From: Planctopirus ephydatiae
GTDB lineage: Bacteria > Planctomycetota > Planctomycetia > Planctomycetales > Planctomycetaceae
Direction: 5' to 3'
Assembly (NCBI RefSeq): GCF_007752345.1
Contig: NZ_CP036299.1
Span: 744,001-808,000 of the forward strand
Length of the DNA: 64,000 bases
Shown: positions 57,950 to 64,000 of the stretch, piece after piece
Numbering within the stretch: the stretch's first letter is position 1
Layout: every line of letters starts with the position of its first letter
Program-made: the position numbers and the translations under genes
The notes under the pieces: generated by a model
What the model was told of the DNA's origin: nothing
The model's input: the letters and a program-made list of their open reading frames with translations, nothing else
The model's database searches: none

Positions 57950-60742
57950 TTATCGGAGGGGAGATAACGATGGCGAAGTCTGATGACCAGCCGGGATCAC
58001 GAGCGATGTGCGGGGAGAAAGTGAACTTTGAGCGGATTGTCTGGAGCGGAGCACAGATTCGTACATTTTGGCGTAAGCAGGATTGGCAGGCTGCAGATCG
58101 ACACAACGCTTCAAATGCCTTTCGGCAGAATCCCACTCTTGAAGTCGCATGTATAAACCACCCAGATCGCGATGTTGAGCCACGGTTTCGGGATGGAGTT
58201 CTTCGACCTTTGCCAGAGTCTCGCGGAGAGCCTGAAGGTTCTTCGCATTCCAGAACTGATAGGCCGCTGAGATCAGCTTGCCGCGAGCGATTTCTGGTGC
58301 TGCCTGTTCGGATTCATTGGTGAGAATTTTCCCGAGTGCATCGGCAGCGATCGTGATGTCCGCTTCCTTTTTGAGTTTGGTGTAGGCAGCGAGAATATCA
58401 CTGGCGGCCTTGCTGTCGGGTTCGAACTGAGCGATCAATTCCTGAGCAGGAATCGATGGTGCAAGGAGATTGATAATCTGCCGCCTGGCACTTGAGTAAT
58501 CGACAAAAACCTGCTTCCACAATGCCATCCCCGCATCTGCTTCCCCTGAGGTAATCAGTGCGGTCCCCTTAGCCAGCAAGAGGTTCGAGGCATACGGTCT
58601 GACGACGAGTCCCTGTTCGAGCATATTGCGGGATTGTTCTGACGAAGAGCCTTGCAGAAACCCGAGTTCATACATCTGCAGATAAGCGGTTCCTGTTAAT
58701 GGCAGGGAACGAACCGAACGACGGGCAAGTTGATGGGAGGCATCGATGTATTTCAATGACGGGCCAACCACCCGTTGCAACCATTCGCGGAGTTGGGCGT
58801 TCGATTCAAATCCACCCGAGCCCGCTGTCTGCTGCAATTGAGCCAGAGGAATGGCATTTTCGGGATCGCGTTCCTGCAATTCGATAAAGAAGTTCTTGAG
58901 CTGCAAAGAGGCCAGAATGGCGTAGCGTCCATCAGCCGGATCAAGTTTGGTGGCAGCCAGAATATGCTTCAGTTTGAGAGTATTGATCTCCTGAGTTTCG
59001 ATATCGGGGCGCGGCCGAAAAACCAGGAGTTGAAACTGACGGAATTGAGTGTAGGCCTTCACGACCGGCGTGAGTTCGAGAGTCCACCAGGTTCCCGCGA
59101 GAATCGTCAGAGCCAGAGGGGCTGCATAGAACCATTGTGGTAACTGCAGCCCGGGCAAAACTGGGACTGCCGATGAAACTTCTGAGGAAGTCCCTTCGGG
59201 CTGCAAACGGGCAAATGTATCACAACGGCAGGCGACAGCGGCGAGCATGGCCAGAATGACGGTGTTTCCCGGTGCGTACCATGCAAAATCGGTCACAGAA
59301 TGCACGGTTGTCGCCACAGCCGCGGAGAGAATAGCGACACCGATGAGTCGAAGCTCCTGATTTTTGGCCAGGTGCAGCCGGATGGATGCTGCAAAGACGA
59401 TGATCAAGGCGAGGATTGCACAGGCCAGTGCCGGAAGCCCGAGTTCGACGGCAATCTGCAGATAGCCATTTTCGGCATGGGTGTATTCGGTCTCGCCATC
59501 TTTTTTGGGGAGATAGACCGGATAAATTTCGCGATGACTTCCCAGGCCACTTCCGACGAGAGGGAAGTCATTGATCATCACCGTGAGGGCCTGCCACAGT
59601 TTTCGCCGACCGTCTTCCCCATCCATTTCTTCAATGCCACCACTGATGGCGACTTCGACCTTTTCATCCAGACTCATGTATTCCGGCTTGAAAATGACCA
59701 GACCACCGGCCACGAGAGCACAGGCCAGCAGACCACCCATGAGCATTCGAAAGGAGATTAATCTGGCGAGGCTGCCAGAAATCATGAACGTCAGAATGGC
59801 CAGGATCGTCACAATGGAGCCCATGCGGGAGAGTGATCGCAATGAAGCAAAACTCATGACAATTGCACTGACAGCTAATAATCCTGCCATAATCAGGGCG
59901 ATGGAGATTCCTGAAGTTTTGCCAAAACCTGGTGAAGAGAATCCGCCTGTCGACTGATGTTCTGCTGGTTGTTGATGCTGCATATGCCAGTAGCACATCC
60001 AGGCCAGGACAGGGCCGATCCCGATGGCCATAAAGTGGGCGAAGTTATTACGATTGGTGAAGGCCCCTTTGACGACATCTTTTGCTGTGCCAAAGTGATG
60101 TTCGTAGAAGCCAAAAAACAGATCAGTGCCTGCAAAAAACTGCAGCAGGGCAAACAGAGCCATGGCGATGATCGCACAGGCGATAATCCCCAGGACACGC
60201 CAGGCATCGCTGGTTTGCCTCTGATGCTGATAAGTCATGGCAAAGACCAGCGCGGTCGAGAGGAAGAGAATCAATCCCTGCTGCGATTCGTGGGGAGCAA
60301 CTGTGAGCAGCTTCCACGTCGAGGTGGCTCCTGTGCCCGGTGAAAGTGATACCAGTGTTGCCAGGTGAGGCGATATTGATTTGAGAGTGGCTTCGGGAAG
60401 GGGTGTCAGTTGTAGAAACATGACACCGGCCACAAACGCCATGGGCAGATACATCCACGACCAGACCAGAGGAGTGGGCTTATCGGTCACGATCTGCCGC
60501 AAACACCACAATCCAGCGGCCAGCGGACCCAGTATGGCCAGTGCGATCCAGCCATAAGGCTCGCGACCGCCCATGATGAAAGGGATCGCGAAAGCGAGGA
60601 GTACCAGTGCCACATCGAGCAGCGTCCAATGCCTGATAGAAGAGTGCTCCTTAACGGAGGTGCGAGCATGACTCTCGCGATGGCGGCTGGAGGATCGCCT
60701 CGAGGAACGGTGCGAGCGATGTTCGGCATTCGTCGCGTCCAT
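57950..60742 (-). CDS. O-antigen ligase-family membrane protein with C-terminal TPR-like repeats
   Basis: The 930-residue protein begins with a Ser/Arg/His-rich cytoplasmic tail, then about 11-12 spans. The Wzy_C loop includes RRKLWQALTVMINDFPLVGS and TEYTHAENGYLQIAVELGLP, the His-x-Glu region of polysaccharide ligases or polymerases. After ~residue 520 comes a soluble C-terminal half with helical pairs (LEQGLVVRPYASNLLLAKGT; ALRETLAKVEELHPETVAQH). It likely ligates or polymerises glycan chains at the membrane. The start overlaps the kinase stop by one base (TGATG), implying coupled translation. Confidence 0.9.
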   Translation of the reverse strand: MDATNAEHRSHRSSRRSSSRHRESHARTSVKEHSSIRHWTLLDVALVLLAFAIPFIMGGREPYGWIALAILGPLAAGLWCLRQIVTDKPTPLVWSWMYLPMAFVAGVMFLQLTPLPEATLKSISPHLATLVSLSPGTGATSTWKLLTVAPHESQQGLILFLSTALVFAMTYQHQRQTSDAWRVLGIIACAIIAMALFALLQFFAGTDLFFGFYEHHFGTAKDVVKGAFTNRNNFAHFMAIGIGPVLAWMCYWHMQHQQPAEHQSTGGFSSPGFGKTSGISIALIMAGLLAVSAIVMSFASLRSLSRMGSIVTILAILTFMISGSLARLISFRMLMGGLLACALVAGGLVIFKPEYMSLDEKVEVAISGGIEEMDGEDGRRKLWQALTVMINDFPLVGSGLGSHREIYPVYLPKKDGETEYTHAENGYLQIAVELGLPALACAILALIIVFAASIRLHLAKNQELRLIGVAILSAAVATTVHSVTDFAWYAPGNTVILAMLAAVACRCDTFARLQPEGTSSEVSSAVPVLPGLQLPQWFYAAPLALTILAGTWWTLELTPVVKAYTQFRQFQLLVFRPRPDIETQEINTLKLKHILAATKLDPADGRYAILASLQLKNFFIELQERDPENAIPLAQLQQTAGSGGFESNAQLREWLQRVVGPSLKYIDASHQLARRSVRSLPLTGTAYLQMYELGFLQGSSSEQSRNMLEQGLVVRPYASNLLLAKGTALITSGEADAGMALWKQVFVDYSSARRQIINLLAPSIPAQELIAQFEPDSKAASDILAAYTKLKKEADITIAADALGKILTNESEQAAPEIARGKLISAAYQFWNAKNLQALRETLAKVEELHPETVAQHRDLGGLYMRLQEWDSAERHLKRCVDLQPANPAYAKMYESVLRSRQSAQSSLSPRTSLVIPAGHQTSPSLSPLR

Positions 60743-63042
60743 CAGGCAGCCGTCCTGGAAGAAGAACTCGAATGCGACGAAGCATGATCATCGAGCAAGT
60801 CGTCGTGATCACCATCGGTATCGGTATGGCCGTAGCCATAGCCATAACCGTAGCCATATCCGTAGCCGCCAGCCCGATCACTGGACATGTTATTGAGGGC
60901 CAGACCGAGCAGGTTGTTGCCCCACATCCGCAGTGTTTCGGCCGCACGGATGACTGACCGCCGCTGATTTTTATCGGGCCTCACGACGAGCACCACGCCA
61001 TCGACCATGCGTCCTAACACACCGGCATCGCTGACTGCCAGAATGGGGGGAGCATCGATCAGAACCTGGTCGTATTGCGATTCAACATAAGCGAGAAGTT
61101 CACTGAAGCGGGTTGAGGAAAGGAGTTCGAGTGGATTTGCCGGCCTGGGTCCGGCAGGGATGATATCAAGTCCTGCGAGATCAGAAACCACCACATTGTT
61201 GCGTAGCGAATTCTCAATCGAATCGTCGTTTCGCAGGATTGTCGAGAGGCCATAAGACCCGCGCAGCTTCATGGTTTTGGAAAGGCCAGGGCGGCGCATA
61301 TCGCAGTCGATAATGATGGTGCGTCGGCCGGATTGAGCATAAGCCACAGCCAGGTTCGTCGAGACGGTGGTCTTACCATCGCCTGGTTCGGTACTCGTGA
61401 TGACCAGACGGCGGATATCGTCTCCGGCAAACTGAATCGCCGTACGTAAGGTGCGGAAGGCTTCTGTCGAAGATTCGTGCGGAGCGACAAACGCATGGAC
61501 AGAGTCGAGGCCGTTCCCATCATAAGTGGGTAATGTTGGGATAAACGAAAGGACGGGCGCCCCCAGTTGCAAGCTGGTCTCTTCTGGTGAGCGAAAGCGA
61601 TCATCCAGAAGATCGGCGAGATACACCAATGCCAGGCCCAGAGAGATCCCGGCCATCAGCGAGACAGCGACTGTCAGTGACAGTTTGGGGTGCACGGGCC
61701 TCGGATTGACCTTGGGTTCTCCCACAACAGCGGTACGAATGCCTTTATCCTTTCCGAGATCGATGCCACGAATTCGCTCGAGGACGAGGTCGTAAAAGGC
61801 TCGCAGACGCTTGGTATCCATTTGCAGAATTTCGAGCTTGGCGAGTTCTCCGTTGAGTGCTAAGGCATTCTGCCGCTCGATATCAAACTGAGTACTGACG
61901 CTAGCCTCGTGCTGCTGCGAATGCTGCACGCGCTGCCTGGCCATCTGCAGGAGGCGCGGAGTGAGTTCTTCGGTCCGAAGTTGCTTCAGCCGCTCAATGG
62001 TGACTTGCCTGCGGCTGGCCATCCACTGCTCTTTGGACTGAATGGCATCGCGAAGCTCCATGACTTTGGGGTGATTGGGGCCATAGCTTTCGAGAGCCGT
62101 CCGCATTTTGGCCTGCTCTTGCAGCAGTTGTTCTGTCATACGACTGATAGCCATGTCTTCCTGCGTATCGAGGCCCAGTTCTCCCATCATGAACTGTTTG
62201 CCCACGACATCGAGACTGGCCATGGCGAACTGCAGGACGTCTTCGCCGCGGGAAATGGCCTGTTCGAGAGCCGCCAGTTGAGCCGTCGCCCGCAGAGTTT
62301 CTTCTTTGGCCTTCATGAACTCTTCGTTGAGTCTGACGACGCGCGCAACGGCCACGTTTGTGGCGTTATCTGTTCCATTACTGACAAAGGTCAATGAGCG
62401 CCCGCGCAGTTCGATGAGTTCGGCCTCTCGTGTGGTCAGTTTCTGTTCGAGTTCGACTTTTTCTTTCGAGAGGATCTGCAGGATTTCCTGCGAGGTTCCC
62501 TGGTGGTTCTTATTGAGAAAATCGATGGAGGCACTGAGAACGGCATACAGAATGGCAGCGGCGGCTTTGGGATCACGCGAGCGGCAAGTCAGTTCGAGCA
62601 CATTGGTCTGCCGGGCAGAGCGGACAGTCACCATTTTCTTGAGGACGCCTGGCCAATCGGAAGGGGCGACTCCTCGAAAATCGGTGCGGTATTTGACAGG
62701 CAACTTTTGAGCGGCATCCGCCAGGACGATATCACCCTGCATGATGCGTTCGTAAGTGGGCATCAGATCCTTCATGGCAGCTCCTTCGGGAGCAGCACCA
62801 TCCAGGACTTTACTGCCTGTCTGCAGGATGAGAAGTTCAGCTTTCGACTCGTAATATCGGGTCGAAACGATGTAGTAAGCAGCACCTAAAGCAATGGCTG
62901 CCAGGACTGCCAGAATAATCAGCCCTTTGCGATACTGTACGCTCCGCCAGAAACGCATGAGCGTTTGCATGGTATTCGCCTCCGGCATCATCAGGGTGCT
63001 TGACCCTGTCAAACCGGATTCATATTCGGGCGATACAGACAT
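60742..63042 (-). CDS. Wzc-like polysaccharide co-polymerase with tyrosine autokinase
   Basis: The 766-residue protein has a Wzz-type domain flanked by two spans (IILAVLAAIALGAAYYIV, ~41-58; LTVAVSLMAGISLGLALVYL, ~450-470) and a long periplasmic coiled coil. The cytosolic BY-kinase follows: Walker A STEPGDGKTTVSTNLAVAY (~545-563), Walker A' TIIIDCDMRRPGLSK, Walker B VLIDAPPILAVSD. The tail (~720-766) is six Gly-Tyr units then His/Asp/Ser, presumably the autophosphorylation cluster. It regulates chain length and export. Next downstream is the ligase; upstream is the SLBB export protein, 99 nt away. Confidence 0.93.
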   Translation of the reverse strand: MSVSPEYESGLTGSSTLMMPEANTMQTLMRFWRSVQYRKGLIILAVLAAIALGAAYYIVSTRYYESKAELLILQTGSKVLDGAAPEGAAMKDLMPTYERIMQGDIVLADAAQKLPVKYRTDFRGVAPSDWPGVLKKMVTVRSARQTNVLELTCRSRDPKAAAAILYAVLSASIDFLNKNHQGTSQEILQILSKEKVELEQKLTTREAELIELRGRSLTFVSNGTDNATNVAVARVVRLNEEFMKAKEETLRATAQLAALEQAISRGEDVLQFAMASLDVVGKQFMMGELGLDTQEDMAISRMTEQLLQEQAKMRTALESYGPNHPKVMELRDAIQSKEQWMASRRQVTIERLKQLRTEELTPRLLQMARQRVQHSQQHEASVSTQFDIERQNALALNGELAKLEILQMDTKRLRAFYDLVLERIRGIDLGKDKGIRTAVVGEPKVNPRPVHPKLSLTVAVSLMAGISLGLALVYLADLLDDRFRSPEETSLQLGAPVLSFIPTLPTYDGNGLDSVHAFVAPHESSTEAFRTLRTAIQFAGDDIRRLVITSTEPGDGKTTVSTNLAVAYAQSGRRTIIIDCDMRRPGLSKTMKLRGSYGLSTILRNDDSIENSLRNNVVVSDLAGLDIIPAGPRPANPLELLSSTRFSELLAYVESQYDQVLIDAPPILAVSDAGVLGRMVDGVVLVVRPDKNQRRSVIRAAETLRMWGNNLLGLALNNMSSDRAGGYGYGYGYGYGYGHTDTDGDHDDLLDDHASSHSSSSSRTAA

Positions 63043-63141
63043 TGGCAGAAGACTTTCTCGCTACTTCATTGGGAGTTGAATCACGACTTCAGGTTGGCTG
63101 AATTTCTGGTCAATAAGGGCTTTAAGTTAACTCCTTTGGCC

Positions 63142-64000
63142 TTAGAAAATGGCGGCACTGCCACCGATGGTGAAGCGAATCACCTGGGTGATCGTGTCGA
63201 GCATGACGGTGGCGGCGGTCTGTTCGACCGAAACAACATCGCCTGGTTGCAACAAGAGATTTTCCTGTCCGTTGGACTTGGCCTTCTGCATACTCACGGT
63301 GACGACGGCTGGGTCGCTGTTACTGGGCCGCTGGCGAATGACATAAATTTTGTTGGCTGCTTTGGAAGAAACGCCACCAGCCAGCGCGATGGCATCCAGC
63401 ACATGAATATCTTTACCAACAGGGAAATCGAACTTGCCAGGCTTTGTGACCAGTCCAATCACCTGGAGTGGCTGATAATCGTGCCGCTCGACATTGATGA
63501 CAGCCCCATCCTGCAGTCGATACTCTGTCCCCCGGCCTTCTTTGACAGCAGAAACGAGATCGATCTGAATGGTTTTCTTGGCGCCAACACCGGCTGTCAT
63601 GGCATCGGGCGTGTTGGTCTCTGTCTGACCACTGACGCGGGCAATCGGATCGCTGTTACGTGAAGGTGATGGCGTGACCTTATCCGGGTTCCGAATCTCT
63701 ACGTGTGTTCCAGCCGTGGGTGAAAGATTTCCTGCTGCCACAATGGCTGCGAGAAGATCACTGGCATCGCGCGGTAATTCGACGACGCCGGGCTTATTGA
63801 CTGCACCCAGAACTGTAATTCTGTTCAAACGGCGGCGTTTCATCGTCACAGTCACATGGGGCTGGCGATACAAACCACGGCTGACTGCGACAGAGGCAAT
63901 GGCCCCTTCAGCATCCGAAAGTTCCATCCCGGCAAGTTCCACCGGGCCAACAACGGGAATATTGGCAGTGCCATCTTCACCAACGCGTGTGGGAAAAATC
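63142..64000 (-). CDS. Polysaccharide export protein (Wza-like, SLBB domains), 3' part
   Basis: The frame is open to the right edge of the window, so the N-terminus is missing and 285 residues are visible. The first visible part, FPTRVGEDGTANIPVVGPVE, continues the poly-export domain. Then come two SLBB domains: RITVLGAVNKPGVVELPRDA and LQVIGLVTKPGKFDFPVGKD. A terminal LLLQPGDVVSVEQT and amphipathic helix complete the protein. Wza-type proteins form an outer-membrane channel for extracellular glycan. It is the first gene of a unit with the autokinase and ligase, in the usual export order. Only the 3' half is visible. Confidence 0.92.
   Translation of the reverse strand, partial: IFPTRVGEDGTANIPVVGPVELAGMELSDAEGAIASVAVSRGLYRQPHVTVTMKRRRLNRITVLGAVNKPGVVELPRDASDLLAAIVAAGNLSPTAGTHVEIRNPDKVTPSPSRNSDPIARVSGQTETNTPDAMTAGVGAKKTIQIDLVSAVKEGRGTEYRLQDGAVINVERHDYQPLQVIGLVTKPGKFDFPVGKDIHVLDAIALAGGVSSKAANKIYVIRQRPSNSDPAVVTVSMQKAKSNGQENLLLQPGDVVSVEQTAATVMLDTITQVIRFTIGGSAAIF

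Noticed and set aside
60829-60866. GY tract as a slippage-prone microsatellite
   Set aside because: Codons for Tyr and Gly vary from unit to unit, so there is no exact DNA repeat.

Overview
The window looks like a chromosomal segment of a planctomycete. Diagnostic families are the DUF1549/DUF1553 plus DUF1501 pair, DUF1559 proteins (one with a type IV prepilin-like leader), a DUF1080 hydrolase, a DUF6807 (PmoA-like) protein, a PF07638-type ECF sigma factor, and many long secreted proteins of unknown role. A Planctopirus-like genus would fit, but I cannot confirm the genus. I see no rRNA, tRNA, CRISPR array, transposase or integrase, so this reads as core or lineage-specific chromosome rather than a mobile island.

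Layout. 1-4.9 kb: end of a terpene-cyclase-like repeat protein, a VOC protein, a membrane protein, a family 2 glycosyltransferase, and small or secreted proteins. 5.0-8.9 kb: mutS, a DUF1559-like protein and a small tandem repeat. 8.9-15.1 kb, minus strand: flagellar genes fliN-fliO-fliP-fliQ-fliR followed after 8 nt by a class B penicillin-binding protein (PBP2). 15.2-23.6 kb: a DUF4269 protein, a 1241-residue membrane protein with a spermidine-synthase-like domain, a lipoprotein, an OmpA-like lipoprotein and a tiny secreted protein with its own terminator. 23.9-30.4 kb, minus strand: a cluster of a Cys-rich anchored protein, DUF4198, DUF1559, PepSY membrane protein, lipoprotein and membrane-anchored redoxin, probably concerned with metal or redox handling at the envelope. 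30.6-34.6 kb: a CNNM/CorC-type transporter, a methyltransferase, wrbA and nrdR.

35.0-42.5 kb, plus strand: an apparent operon of ECF sigma factor, anti-sigma factor, coiled-coil secreted protein, DUF1549/DUF1553 cytochrome-like protein, Tat-exported DUF1501 protein, and a lysine-rich secreted protein with four Spy/CpxP-like LTxxQ motifs. 42.6-50 kb: metY, an NHLRC2-like thioredoxin/NHL protein, glcE, a second ECF sigma factor and an OprB-type porin. 50-64 kb: nucleotide-sugar dehydrogenase, a PQQ-like propeller protein, a zinc peptidase, panD, a DUF6807 protein, a cupin, a BamE-like lipoprotein, and an exopolysaccharide block (O-antigen ligase with repeats, tyrosine autokinase, SLBB export protein) that runs off the right edge.

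The points I rate highest are a paired EF-hand-like insertion in FliR, the ECF-controlled operon ending in an internally duplicated LTxxQ protein, the coupling of PBP2 to the flagellar export genes, the Tyr-Gly tail of the autokinase, and the Cys-rich/DUF4198/PepSY cluster with two abutting hairpins.
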